A stretch of DNA of 64,000 nucleotides from Clavaria fumosa (Eukaryota; Basidiomycota; Agaricomycetes; Agaricales; Clavariaceae). A program made the position numbers and the translations under genes. The notes under the pieces were generated by a model. That model did no database searches, was not told where the DNA came from, and saw nothing but the letters and a program-made list of their open reading frames with translations. This document shows positions 31,540 to 43,319 of this stretch, piece after piece. The stretch spans positions 248,001 to 312,000 of the forward strand of contig OX637802.1 of assembly GCA_951802425.1 (NCBI GenBank), in the 5' to 3' direction. Numbering within the stretch: the first letter of the stretch is position 1; each line of letters begins with the position of its first letter.

Positions 31540-32822
31540 TCAATTGTGGATGGTGGGTGGGCCATGGTTCTCTTCATTTACAGATTTGAGAACTGTAGGT
31601 ACGTCCTCCGGATCCCTTGAGTCGTCTGCCGGCTCACAACCGCCTTCGTCAGCCACTGTCTCCGTCTCCGCCACTTGCTCATTGTTATGTGTCGCAACCA
31701 CTGGCACAACACCTGTGGGGGCTATTTCACTGCTGTCTGGACCCTTGACCACGACTAGGTCCAACGGGGACTTGTCCTCAACAAAGCGAATGTCTCTCGA
31801 CATTACCAACCCCTTCGTGTCGACGTCCTCCAGCCAGTATCCCTTGGTTTCATTGGCCCACCAGCCCAACATATGACACTTTACTGCTGTCACCTCCAGT
31901 TTGCCCCCATGCACCTTTTTTGGGATATTTGCATAGGCAATCAATCCAAAGACTTGGAGGTGCGACAGGTTGGGCTTCTGACCTGTCCAGGCTTTGTGGG
32001 GGACGGTGTTGGGGATACTGGAGGTGGGTGAGAGGTTACAGATGTGAATGGCATACATTAGTGCCTCACCCCAGTACTGTAGATCCATTTTGCTAGAGTG
32101 AAGCATGCACTGTACCATCTCCAGGCAGGTTGTGATCGCATGCTCAGCAATACCGTTTTGTTCCGGTGTGTATGGGGTTGTTGTTTCATGCACAATTCTG
32201 TTTTGCTTGCAGAGATTGTCAACAACAGAGTTGACGAATTCCATCCTGTTATTGGTGCATATTTTCTTTACCTTCAGTCTGGATTGTTGCTCAAGGAGTG
32301 CAATTATTTCCTTCAAGGCAGTTGTTGCATCCCCCTTCTGCTCCAATAAGTGACAAATGGTGTACCTAGAGCTTGCCTTGACAACAATAAGAGCATATTG
32401 CATCCCAGACCAGGTTGCGATGGACATAGGCCCAGTGAGATCAATGGCCAAAAACTCCATCTTCTCATATTTGGTTTTACTGACCTTCAGGAATGGCAGT
32501 CAATGAAACTTTCCCAAAGTGCACCCTTTGCAGACATGGTCAAAGTTGCCCAGTCCAGACAGGGTAAGCCCACACATGCTCAGTTCGACGTCTAAGTTGT
32601 ACAAGCCTGAGTCTAACCTTGCAGAGAACAAATTCTTGCCATTCATCATGATGGAGATACTGTTGCAGACACTTTGGTATGTGGTGCCTGCACTCTGGAG
32701 GGATCTAAGACTAACCAAATTCATCCCTAGGCGGGGAACATGCAGTGCATCGTAAAGCACGATCTCATGGAGTCCATCGGCAGATGTAAGCTGAAGGGCG
32801 ACACTCCCATGTCCCTCAACAG
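31540..32822 (-). pseudogene. Copia protease tail, GAG-pre-integrase and integrase
   Basis: It begins TVEGHGSVALQLTSADGLHEIVLYDALHVPRLGMNLVSL (end of the protease region), then the zinc-binding CKGCTLGKFH. After a frame break near 32480 the integrase core reads EFLAIDLTGPM, CTNNRMEFVNS and PEQNGIAEHAI. The second catalytic Asp (normally TDNGxEF) is Asn here. Downstream CHMLGWWANETKGYWLED is the typical copia integrase C-terminal segment. It is non-functional. Confidence 0.82.
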
Positions 32823-32918
32823 TAGTGTTCCCACGGCTCAGCTCAGCTTGGCTTTGGCTTGGCTCACAGTCCAAGCCATTTGGCAAGGCTTGGCTTGGAG
32901 CTGAGCTGATATCCATGA
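32823..32918. repeat. Left terminal and subterminal region of the giant hAT element
   Basis: TAGTGTTCCCACGGCTCAGC is followed by dense GGCTTGGCT/AGCTGAGC motifs in both orientations. hAT transposases bind short subterminal repeats of this kind. It corresponds to 50993-51116 at the other end. Confidence 0.7.
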
Positions 32919-33189
32919 GAGTGGCTGGCACAAAAGAGGCTTAAGCCAGGTGGGGACAAAGGGATCAAAGATTTTGTAGTAATGAAAGTTGTATTTGAAT
33001 TATAATACAAAGCAATCTCATGATATGTAATAAAGATGTATGAGTACTTACTCCTAGTCTGCAAGGTGAAATGAAACTACCCTAAAGTAACTTGAAAGTC
33101 AAGGGAATATGGGCCCAAAAACCCTGCTTTTGCACCATCTGCACTGATCTTGTCATGACTTGCAATGAAGTCACAACTCACATGCGTAC

Positions 33190-34990
33190 ACTCTACTTTG
33201 AAGGTATCCAACATAGCATATGTCATGAATAAATAACTGACTAGCTAACACCTCACCCATTCATTAGGAATGTAGGGCTTCAATAGGTGTATATATATCC
33301 AACAAAGCAGCACAATTGCAATAGATCTTCAATTCATTAGTTGAACTTAACCAATGGCAAGTAATCCACAACCTTCAACATTGCAAGCACACATGAAATG
33401 ATGCTTGTCTGAAGATCAGGTGTCAGGCCTTAACAACAGTAATGGTCATTTAACTGCCCAGCCCAATATACAAGTATTCTTCCTAAGCCAGTACAACCTT
33501 GTGAAAAGGTACATCAATGACTCAGTCCAGAAGAGGCCAGTCACCCATGAAGCAAGAAGGCATACTTGAAGAATGTTGCTCATAGAGGTCAAACAACCAC
33601 TCTAAGTTTCATTCTCTTTCAACCCTCTTATAAGATAAGAAAGCATGGCTATCATGAGTGCCAGTGTCACACAACAGACATCTGTGAATAACTCCAACAC
33701 TCATAATGCCTTACATCCATATAACAACTGCCCAGCCCAAAAATGTTACCCAAGGATCAAGACTTATTATAATCAGTACACCCTTAAACAATAAGATCAA
33801 TGATCAAGTCAAGATTGCAGCATCACTGAGAAAGCATACTTGATGAAAATAACATAGGTCATCTTCACTTTCAACCTTCCTTTACTATAGGAAAGATAGG
33901 CTCCCATGAGCATAAGTTTCCCAAGACATATATGTTGTGAATAACATTTTGCAGTAAAAATGTTATTCAAGGATCAAGGCTTAATCAGTACACCCTTATA
34001 CAATAAGGTACATCAATGATCAAGTCAAGATTATGGCATCACTGAGAAGGCATACTTGATGACAATAACATAAGTTATCTTCACTTTCAACCTTCTCTTA
34101 CAATAGGAAAGATAGGCTCCCATGAGCATAAGTGTCCCAAGACATATATGTTGTGAATAACATTTTGCAGTACAAATGTTATTCAAGAAAGCACCCAATA
34201 CACCTTTGTAAAAAGGTACATCAATTACTCAGTCCAAAATGGGTCAGTCACTCATGAAGCAAGAAGGCATACTTGAAGAATGTCACTTGTAGAGGTCAAA
34301 CAACCACTCCAAGCTTTATTCTCTTTCAACCTCCTCATGTGAAAGGATAGTGCAGATGCAGAGTCATACAACAGATATGTTGTGAATAACTCCAAGACCC
34401 ACTAAAACCTCACTTCCATATAGTAGGAAAGTGTGGCTACTATAAGTGCCAGTATTGCCCAACAGATATGTCATGAATAACTTTAGCACCAATTTCACCT
34501 TACAATCCATATAGTAGGAAAGTATGGCTACTATAAGCACCAGTGTTGTACAACATATATGTCGTGAATAACTTTAGCACCAATTTCACCTTACAATTGA
34601 TATAGTAGGAAAGCATGGCTACTATAAGTGCCAGTGTCACACAACAGATATGTCGTGAGTAACTTTAGCACTCATTTCACCTTACAATCCATATAGTAGG
34701 AAAGTATGGCTACTATAAGCACCAGTGTTGTACAACATATAGTAGGAAAGTATGGCTAATGTAAGTGCCAGTGTTGTACAACATATAGTAGGAAAGTATG
34801 GCTAATGTAAGTGCCAGTGTTGTACAACAGATATGTAGTGAATAACTCTGACACCCACCAGCTAAAGATCTAATTCAGTAGTTACTAGGCACACTACAAA
34901 AGCAAAGTGAGGAATCACTAACAGGTTTACAAACTCTGTGACATAGAGTGTAGTAAAAGTAATCCACTACTAACAAGAATACAACACTCA
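33190..34990. repeat. Left inverted arm: unique part and 90-bp tandem units
   Basis: The sequence is almost perfectly repeated, inverted, at 48450-50560; for example GGCAAGTAATCCACAACC at 33357 reappears inverted at 50375-50392. From about 34380 to 34860 there are units of about 90 bp spaced at 34509, 34600 and 34690, each with CATATAGTAGGAAAGTATGG and the palindromic GTTGTACAAC. Two shorter units (about 49 bp) follow. No coding potential is seen. Confidence 0.85.
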
Positions 34991-36900
34991 AGTAAGTAAT
35001 GTAGAATACAATGAGACTACAAGACTTATACAGGTATGTACTAATGAGACTATCAGACTTGTATAGGTGATTACTAATGAGACTACAGAACTCATATAAG
35101 TGATTACTCATGGGACTACAAGACTTGTATAAGTCATTACCAATGGGACTACAAGACTTGTATAAGTCATTACCAATGGGACTACAAGACTTGTATAGGT
35201 GTGTACTAATGGGACTACAAGACTTGTATAAGTGATTACTAATGAGACTACAAGGCTTGTATAGGTGATTACTAATGAGACTACAAGGCTTGTATAGGTG
35301 ATTACTAATGAGACTACAAGACTTGTATAGGTGATTACTAATGAGACTACAAGACTTGTATAGGTGTATACTAATGAGACTACAAGACTTGTATAAGTGA
35401 TTACTAATGAGACTACAAGGCTTGTATAGGTGATTACTAATGAGACTACAAGGCTTGTATAGGTGATTACTAATGAGACTACAAGACTTGTATAGGTGTA
35501 TACTAATGAGACTACAAGACTTGTATAGGTGTGTACTAATGGGACTACAAGACTTGTATAGGTGTATACTAATGGGACTACAAGACTTGTACAAGTCATT
35601 ACTAATGAGACTACAAGATTTGTATAAGTCATTACTAATGGGACTACAAGACTTGTGTAAGTCATTACTAATGAGACTACAAGACTTGTATAGGTGTGTA
35701 CTAATGGGACCACAAGACTTGTGTAAGTCATTACTAATGAGACTACAAGATTTGTATAAGTCATTACTAATGGGACTACAAGACTTGTATAGGTGTGTAA
35801 TAATGGGACCACAAGACTTGTACAAGTCATTACTAATGAGACTACAAGACTTGTATAGGTGTATACTAATGAGACTACAAGACTTGTATAAGTGATTACT
35901 AATGAGACTACAAGGCTTGTATAGGTGATTACTAATGAGACTACAAGGCTTGTATAGGTGATTACTAATGAGACTACAAGACTTGTATAGGTGTATACTA
36001 ATGAGACTACAAGACTTGTATAGGTGTGTACTAATGGGACTACAAGACTTGTATAGGTGTATACTAATGGGACTACAAGACTTGTACAAGTCATTACTAA
36101 TGAGACTACAAGATTTGTATAAGTCATTACTAATGGGACTACAAGACTTGTATAGGTGTGTAATAATGGGACCACAAGACTTGTACAAGTCATTACTAAT
36201 GAGACTACAAGATTTGTATAAGTCATTACTAATGGGACTACAAGACTTGTATAGGTGTGTAATAATGGGACCACAAGACTTGTACAAGTCATTACTAATG
36301 AGACTACAAGACTTGTATAGGTGTATACTAATGAGACTGCAAGACTTGTGTAAGTCATTACTAATGAGACTACAAGACTTGTGTAAGTCATTACTAATGA
36401 GACTACAAGATTTGTATAAGTCATTACTAATGGGACTACAAGACTTGTGTAAGTCATTACTAATCTACAAGATTTGTATAAGTCATTACTAATGAGACTA
36501 CAATATAAGTCATTACCAATGGGACTACAAGACTTGTATAGGTGTGTACTAATGGGACTACAAGACTTGTATAAGTGATTACTACTGAGACTACAAGACT
36601 TGTATAGGTGTATACTAATGGGACTACAAGACTTGTATAGGTGTTTACTAATGAGACTACAAAACTTGTATAAGTCATTACTAATGAGACTACAAGATTT
36701 GTATAAGTCATTACTAATGGGACTACAAGACTTGTATAGGTGTGTACTAATGGGACTACAAGACTTGTACAAGTCATTACTAACGAGACTACAAGATTTG
36801 TATAAGTCATTACTAATGGGACTACAAGACTTGTGTAAGTCATTACTAATGAGACTACAAGATTTGTATAAGTCATTACTAATGAGACTATAAGTGATTG
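34991..36900. repeat. Left array of a 33-bp satellite (about 57 units)
   Basis: The unit is GACTACAAGACTTGTATAAG plus TCATTACTAATGR. Variation is confined mainly to the middle (AAGTCATTA, AGGTGTGTA, AGGTGTATA, AAGTGATTA). Each unit contains two odd palindromes, ACAAGACTTGT and CATTACTAATG or close variants. Because 33 is a multiple of three and the units lack stops, long frames stay open on both strands; the translated 11-residue repeats (for example TYTSLVVSLVI) are likely not real proteins. Confidence 0.92.
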
Positions 36901-37538
36901 CTAATGAGACTACAGACCTCTTATGGGTGATTACTAATGAGGCTATGAAGCTTGTATAAGTGATTGTTAATGAGACCACAGAACTCATATAAATCATTAC
37001 TATTGAGACTACAAAACTCATTTGTCTATGCTCAGAACATTTTTTGTTGGGTAGTTTGAGTCTAAAAGTTATTCACAGCATATATAGCACTTGACTCATG
37101 AGTCTATCACAGTCATGGATCCCTAGTATAATCTTTGGCAAGCACGTATTTTATTCACAACATATATGACATTAGACACTGGAGACAACTAGAGCCATAC
37201 ATTCCTTACTTATGAGTGGGTACATGGGTGACTTAGTCATATGATACAAATGATAAATGATGCTATTTGAATGATTGGCATCCTTACATTGTATTCTATA
37301 TTACTTTGCACATTTGTGGCTGTATTATGTGATGGTTTGCTAGCTTCTCGATGTAGAGATTGTCTCTCCGCCTTCAGTCTACTCTACTTAGGAGTTGCAT
37401 ATTTTGCACTTGCTCTCCTTGTGATAACTGTATGCAGACATTAGAGATGTTTAATGTTGCATCCATTAAGCATACCCATTGTTGACTCAGGCAAAGGATG
37501 AATAATGAAATTGTCATTGTGCAATTATGAATGTGTAT
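36901..37538. other. Inner arm edge and transposase 3' flank
   Basis: Degenerate satellite units run to about 37020. The following sequence carries the motif TTATTCACAACATATATG that also recurs in the outer arms. No gene lies before the transposase stop at 37539. Confidence 0.5.
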
Positions 37539-39379
37539 TTACTGTCCCGTACTAGGACCAGGTTCAGCAAGTGTCTTCATGTAGGAACGAAGATCCTCAG
37601 GCACTATTTGAGCTGCCTGCTGCTCCAACTCTGCTACTTCGTCCTCCCACTTCTGGCCTTTGCTAAAATTCAGCTCCTCTCCTTTCCTGAAGAAATATTT
37701 CAGAATCTGTAATGATTCCATTAGTGCTGGAGAGATCCTGCTTCGTCTTGCAGTCATTGTTTCTTTACCTGATGAAAAGATGCGTTCACATGGCACACTT
37801 GTTGCTTGGATAGGTATAATATCCATTGCCAATTGAAACAGTCATGGGTATCGATTTTGAGATTCCTTAAAGAACCTAAGTGAACTGTTGATTTGAAGGG
37901 TTGGCCACTTACCTGCCAGAATGAGATGGCACTTGTTCCCATCTCAGTATCATTCAAGTACTGGTCTACTTCCCGATTAACTGAATGGTCCTGGCCATTA
38001 GAGTGTTTGTGTTGAAGCTGGAGAATATCTGCAGCACTCTGCTCTATTTCTCCATCCGCTTTGTCTTGTTTAGATGGTTGTTTAGATGGCTCTGTGGGTT
38101 GTCCTTGTCCATAGGATGACACCTGAAGGATATGTTAGGCATAATTGTTATACATTTTATCTGACTCACTGCATTGATCAAAGCCTGTCTGGCTGTTTGG
38201 TATCTCATAGGATCTGAGTCACGAAATGCATTGAGTTTGCTCTCTGGATCAAGTGCTAAAAGACATAATTTATAATGTGCTAACCAGAAAGAGGTCAACT
38301 CACCCATTGCTATCACATAGGCAGGAACTTCCTTTGCATAGTCGAAGTAGTCTTGGAGTTTTTGTATTCCAAGCTCAATGATGGGACCTGCTGCATCTTC
38401 TTCCTCTGCAAGCTCCTCCCATCTAGCAATGAATGCCTCAAAGGCAGAAATTGCATGGCATAAAGTTGGCGCGTTTTCAAGGGCCAACATATGTTGAAAC
38501 GCATGGGGCACCTGATCAATAATAGTTTTAACTTAGAGCTTATATCACATAAGGATGAGACCTTACGGATGGCTTTGTAAAGTTTCAACTTCTTCCAGTC
38601 TTCAGATTTTAGGGCATGTTTCCTGAGCTGAGGAAATTCATCATACTGAAGGAGCTTTTCAATTGCCTACAGAATAATTTGAGCATCACATCTCAAAGCT
38701 TTCTAAGACATACCTTTCTGAGAGCTAAAGCACACTTAATCATAAGGTGTGTTGAGGACCACCTTATGTCAGTGTCGGAGAGTAGTTGCAAGTTCTTCTT
38801 GTTAACCTCTTGTACAATTGATGAGAAGCCTTGCTGACAAAGAGAAGAATTCCGAATCTGTGGAGGTTTCTTTCAATGCATTTGACAGAATGATGAGGAG
38901 CCATACAGAGATAATAAGGGAATGTAGCACTGCAATACTATCTTTCTGTGTTGCTGGACCAGAATCATAGTCAGGTGCATTGGCTGCTGCAAATTGGATG
39001 CGTGTAGGCCTTGAGAGTAGCTTTACATGCCAAGTTTACTATGTGAGCAAAGCAACTAAGGCAAATTCTCAACCTCCATGTAAATGTTCACAATTCAAAT
39101 TACCCACCATATTCTTTGCTCATACTGATCAAATTGGATGCCTCGGTCATGTAGGACTTCTTCCAATGATGCCATCATTGTATCATTGTTAGAGGCATTG
39201 TCTGATGTGATCCAGCCAACCTAGACTTCAGTCAGACATAATATATATGAATACAAAAATGTCTCTCACTTTCTCTGCAATCTTAAGGCAGTCTATAATG
39301 TACAGGAAGCAATGTGCAAGGTGCTCCCCAGTGTGGCATCCAGGGATTCTATGAAATCCAATGAAATCAGCTCTGAGTC

Positions 39380-39684
39380 TGTCAGACTTAGTCTCACGGT
39401 TCACACAACTTAACGTAAGGTCGATGATGACGATACTAACATAAGGGGAAAAGGGTACAAGTAAGAAAGCGACGTAGTATATATAGCGAGCGGTTCGGGA
39501 GTTGCCGGCATTCCCACGCTCGGACCCCGTGCGTCACGTGATGCGTCCAGGCCCGGGTCACGTGATTTTCCCATTATGTAAGCCACCACCCGTTCGGGTC
39601 ACGTGACTCGTCCGCAAACTTCCCGCAACTCTTTTGCGATCCTTTCTTGGCCTTTCCAACCTGCTTATGTAAGCGATCCTGACA
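39380..39684 (-). mobile_element. 3' LTR of the young gypsy element
   Basis: Plus strand TGTCAGACTTAGTC to GCGATCCTGACA. It contains three CACGTG boxes (about 39534, 39558 and 39599) and, in element sense, a TATA box (GCTATATATAC). It differs from the partner LTR by A/G at about 39510. Confidence 0.96.
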
Positions 39685-39695
39685 TCACCCCCCTC

Positions 39696-42600
39696 TTAAG
39701 GCTGGGCGTCTCGACCTGCCAACTTCGCCTTGTCAGGGTATTGCTGGAAGAAGTCCCGGAGCAACAGTGCAATGTTAGTGAGGTTGCGACGAGGTTCCCA
39801 GGTGTTCTCCTCTGCAGGGTAGCCTAACCACTTCACCAAATACTTCACTCCCCGTCCAACCTTCTTGACATCAAGAATTTCCTCCACCTCATACTCCAAG
39901 TGGTCATCGTCAATCGTGGGGGGTGGGGGTGGAGGCAAGTTCTGGGAAGGGAAAGAGGGAGCAATATACAGGGTGAGTAGCAACTCATTGAAAACCCGGT
40001 GAATGCGCCATGCTCGGGGGAGCTTGAGTCGGTATGCTGCTGGTCCAACCTTCTCTTCGATGGTGAAGGGTCCAGCCCACTTGTTGTCAAGCTTCTTGGA
40101 TGGTCGATCCATTTTCAGGTTCCGGGTATCCAGCCAGACTAAGTCCCCCTTTGAGTATTCACGACTCGGGCGCTTTCCTTTATCATAGCTAGCCTTCATC
40201 GCATCTGCCGCCTTCCCCATTGCATCCCTGGCTGCTCTTCGGGATTCCGTGAGCTTGGCCATCCACTGGTCTGCTGCAGGGTTCACTTCAGAGGGCGGCC
40301 GGATACCACCATTCCAAGGGTGCCGGCCATACTCCAGATAGAAAGGTGTGAATCCAGTGGCTGAGTGCTCACGGTTATTGAGCGCGAATTTGGCTGTGGA
40401 TAGCCACTCTGCCCAATCATCCTGCAGATGGTCAACATAGGCCCGGAGATACACTTCAACCTCCTGATTGACCCGCTCTGTCTGTCCATCTGTTTGTGGG
40501 TGGAAGGCAGTGCTCGGGTTCGCCTTAACTCCAATCATCCCATAAAACTCCCTCATGAATCTGGACACAAATTGGGTTCCCCGGTCACTCACAACTTTCT
40601 GCGGGACTCCATGGTCGCGGAAGACCCGGTCTCGAAGGATCCGAGCAGCACCAAGTCCCGTGAGGTCAAGGCCAATAGCTTCGATGAGAGTTCGTTTTGT
40701 AAACTTGTCGACAATGACAAGGATCGCATTGTGACCACGTGAGAGGGGGAAAGGTCCAACAATGTCCCAAGAGATGACTGCCCAGGGGCTCTCAGGGACA
40801 GGGTGCGGATGGAGCGGAGCGGCGCGCCTGGTACGATCAGGCTTGATTCGTTGGCATGTCTCACATCCACCTGCATACCGATTGGAATCCTTCACCATGC
40901 CCACCCACCAATAGGACCTCAGCAGAGCCGCCCTCAGTTTCCGTGGACCAGGGTGTCCTGCGATGGGGAGGTCATGCTCAAAGGTGAGCACTGCCTCACG
41001 TGCTTCTGGGGGCACCCAAGTGATTTCTGCCTTCCGCCAGAGTCCCATCCGATCTCTCATCCACTCATCATCAAGCTCCTCCGGCTTCTGCACATATACC
41101 GCACTGTTTTTCTGGAGTAGTGTCTCCATCTCCGATGTGAACGATGTGCGGGTCTCAGCCTCTGGGAAGACCTGTACTGGTGCATCCTCCTCCACCATCT
41201 CTCCATAATCTGGCCTCCGTGAGAGTGCATCCGCTTTCGTGTTTGACTTCCCAGTACGGTACTTGATCTCGAAGTCAAAGCACTGGAGCTCTCCAACCCA
41301 ACGGACCTGCCTCGGTTTCAACTTCTGGGGCTTCCGGAAGTACTGGAGGTTAGCATGGTCCATCCAGATTTCGATAGTCTCTTCCACCCCAATCAGGTAA
41401 GCCCGCCACTCGCGTAGTGCCCGGATTACAGCCAGGAACTCCTTGTCGTACACATCGTAATTCTTCTCAGCTGCAGTGAGGGCTTTGGAGATGTAGTCTA
41501 CAACTCTCCAAGTCCCATCCACCTGCTGCTGTGAGAGAACTCCTCCAGTCGCCAAGTTGCTCGCATCTGTTTCTACCTTCCATCTCCCTTTGTCTTGTGG
41601 TAGAGCCAAGACCGGGGCTGATACTAGTGCCAGGCGGAGATCTTGGAAGGCTGCTTCCTCCTCCTCCTCCCATCTCCACGGGACTTTCCCTGTCAGCCGG
41701 AAGAGTGGTTTTGCCCGGGCAGAGAGATTTGGGATGTGCTGGCGGAGGTAGTTCAGCATCCAGTTGAATCTTTGTACCTCTTTCACATTTTTCGGTCTGG
41801 GCCAGTTACGGATCGCCGCGCCTTTAGCTGGGTCATGCTCTAGACGGTTGTGGGAGATCTTCATCCCCAGGAAGAAAACCTCACTCTTCTCGAACTCGCA
41901 CTTGCTGAGTCTGAGACACAGGCCATTCTCCCCAAACTTCTTCAAGACCCGATCCATCCAATACCGATGTGTAGCCAAATCCTCTGCAAACACTATAACA
42001 TCATCGACATAGGCTCGGACATGCCCCCCTGCAATCTCTTCTCTCAGCACATGGTTCATGAAGCGCTGGAAGGTTGCAGGCGCATTCTGCAGCCCAAACC
42101 ACATAACTGCCGGTTCGAAGAGTCCACGAGGCGTTAGGAAAGCACAGCGGTGCTGATGTTCTGGCCAGACCTGCATCAATGGGAAACCTCCCTTCACATC
42201 AATCTTGGAATAGATGGTCGCCCCCTTTAACACATCCACAGTGTCTCGTATGAGGGGGAGGGGGTACTTGTCTTTGATTAGATACGAGTTCAGCCTAGAG
42301 TAATCGATAATCGGCCGCAGCTTGTCCTTCTCACGTTTGAAGAAGAAGGGGCTTGCGTACGGGGACTTCGAAGGTCGGATTCGTCCAGAAGCTAGCTGCT
42401 CATCCACCCAGCGATTCATTTCCACCATCTCTTCTCGTGTCAGAGAGTATAGCTTAGAGGAGAGGTGTCCAGGGTCTGTTTTAAACTCGATTTTGATATC
42501 AAAGTCAGGGCGGGAGCGGGGGAGCTCATCCCACTTTGCTTCACTAAAAACCAAAGGGTAGCGGCTGGGCCAATCAGGGGTAGGGCCAGTGTTGGGAAAA

Positions 42601-43319
42601 CGGGTGTCCGGGATACTGGCCGAGGCCAGGGTACTCGCTTTTGGTGGACCTGAGGGTCGAACAGGGGACCGGTGGCTGTGTGGGGAGGAGGCACAGGAGT
42701 TGGGGCAGCGGGTGAGCCTTACTTCAGCTTTCACCCAGTCAATCTCTGGATTATGACGCTTTAGCCAATCATGCCCAAGGATCGCCGTGTGGGACTGAGT
42801 CTTCCCTAGCAGGAAGTGGATCCGCTCCTGGTGGTCGCCAACTGTCACAAGCAGCTCCATCCCATACCGGATCTTACCATCTCTGTTCTGTGTTCCATCC
42901 ACATTATACATGGTGATTGGATTCAGCAAGGGAGATGGTTCCAATCCCACTTTTTTCGCCCACTCCAAGTCCATAAAGCAGTTGGTGCAGCCTGAGTCGA
43001 CAAGGGCTTTCGTAGTTGCCCCTTTGCCAGTGCTGAGAGCCTCCAGGTGCACCTGGATGGAGAGCTCTTGGGGCATACGCAATAGGGTGTCCTTCAGCAC
43101 CTCTGCAAGGTGCTTTGTTGGCTCCACTTGGCTGCTAGTCCCCTTTTCTCTTTTCGGTATTTCACTTTTAGCGGTTTCCGTTTCCGCTTTGTCCTTCACC
43201 TCAGCCCCAATCCGGGTGTGTCTCCGCTGCAAGATAGTGTATTTTGGGATACTAGCTGCGGGTACAGGGATGGGAGGGGGGCTGGGATATCTACTCCTGA
43301 GACTCCAGTTCGGACTCAC
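39696..43319 (-). CDS. Gypsy pol polyprotein: protease, RT, RNase H, integrase, chromodomain
   Basis: 1207 codons without a stop, in the -1 frame relative to gag and touching its TGA. The aspartic protease shows ALVDSGCTNCFMDLEWAK (about residue 105). RT shows IIDYSRLNSYLIKDKYPLPL, YSKIDVKGGFPLMQV, WFGLQNAPATFQRFMN and catalytic AYVDDVIVFAED. RNase H shows ETDASNLATGGVL, YDVYDKEFLAVIRALREW and SNTKADALSRRPDYG. Integrase shows HDLPIAGHPG...CETCQRIKPD, then WDIVGPFPL, VVSDRGTQFVS and DGQTERVNQE (D,D,E). The chromodomain (EYEVEEILDVKKVGRGVKYL, VKWLGYPAEENTWEP) closes the protein and in chromoviruses directs insertion to marked chromatin. All enzyme active sites appear intact. Confidence 0.93.
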   Translation of the reverse strand: MSPNWSLRSRYPSPPPIPVPAASIPKYTILQRRHTRIGAEVKDKAETETAKSEIPKREKGTSSQVEPTKHLAEVLKDTLLRMPQELSIQVHLEALSTGKGATTKALVDSGCTNCFMDLEWAKKVGLEPSPLLNPITMYNVDGTQNRDGKIRYGMELLVTVGDHQERIHFLLGKTQSHTAILGHDWLKRHNPEIDWVKAEVRLTRCPNSCASSPHSHRSPVRPSGPPKASTLASASIPDTRFPNTGPTPDWPSRYPLVFSEAKWDELPRSRPDFDIKIEFKTDPGHLSSKLYSLTREEMVEMNRWVDEQLASGRIRPSKSPYASPFFFKREKDKLRPIIDYSRLNSYLIKDKYPLPLIRDTVDVLKGATIYSKIDVKGGFPLMQVWPEHQHRCAFLTPRGLFEPAVMWFGLQNAPATFQRFMNHVLREEIAGGHVRAYVDDVIVFAEDLATHRYWMDRVLKKFGENGLCLRLSKCEFEKSEVFFLGMKISHNRLEHDPAKGAAIRNWPRPKNVKEVQRFNWMLNYLRQHIPNLSARAKPLFRLTGKVPWRWEEEEEAAFQDLRLALVSAPVLALPQDKGRWKVETDASNLATGGVLSQQQVDGTWRVVDYISKALTAAEKNYDVYDKEFLAVIRALREWRAYLIGVEETIEIWMDHANLQYFRKPQKLKPRQVRWVGELQCFDFEIKYRTGKSNTKADALSRRPDYGEMVEEDAPVQVFPEAETRTSFTSEMETLLQKNSAVYVQKPEELDDEWMRDRMGLWRKAEITWVPPEAREAVLTFEHDLPIAGHPGPRKLRAALLRSYWWVGMVKDSNRYAGGCETCQRIKPDRTRRAAPLHPHPVPESPWAVISWDIVGPFPLSRGHNAILVIVDKFTKRTLIEAIGLDLTGLGAARILRDRVFRDHGVPQKVVSDRGTQFVSRFMREFYGMIGVKANPSTAFHPQTDGQTERVNQEVEVYLRAYVDHLQDDWAEWLSTAKFALNNREHSATGFTPFYLEYGRHPWNGGIRPPSEVNPAADQWMAKLTESRRAARDAMGKAADAMKASYDKGKRPSREYSKGDLVWLDTRNLKMDRPSKKLDNKWAGPFTIEEKVGPAAYRLKLPRAWRIHRVFNELLLTLYIAPSFPSQNLPPPPPPTIDDDHLEYEVEEILDVKKVGRGVKYLVKWLGYPAEENTWEPRRNLTNIALLLRDFFQQYPDKAKLAGRDAQP

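Larger units (their letters stand above)
29716..32822 (-). mobile_element. Decayed Ty1/copia retrotransposon, broken by the giant hAT element
   Basis: The minus-strand order protease tail/GAG-pre-integrase, integrase, RT, RNase H is the copia order. Several stops and frameshifts interrupt it. The upstream edge ends exactly at the TAGTGTT terminus of the hAT element at 32823. A short protease-like piece reappears beyond the other hAT terminus (51117-51200). Gag and both LTRs are not recognisable. Confidence 0.82.

Noticed and set aside
34991..36900. CRISPR-like array
   Set aside because: The units are contiguous with no unique spacers, and the genome is eukaryotic with spliceosomal introns.
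34875..37021. Very long open frames encoding 11-residue repeats
   Set aside because: They arise from a 33-bp satellite without stop codons; frames are open on both strands and lack any domain. Mentioned as a low-interest finding only.
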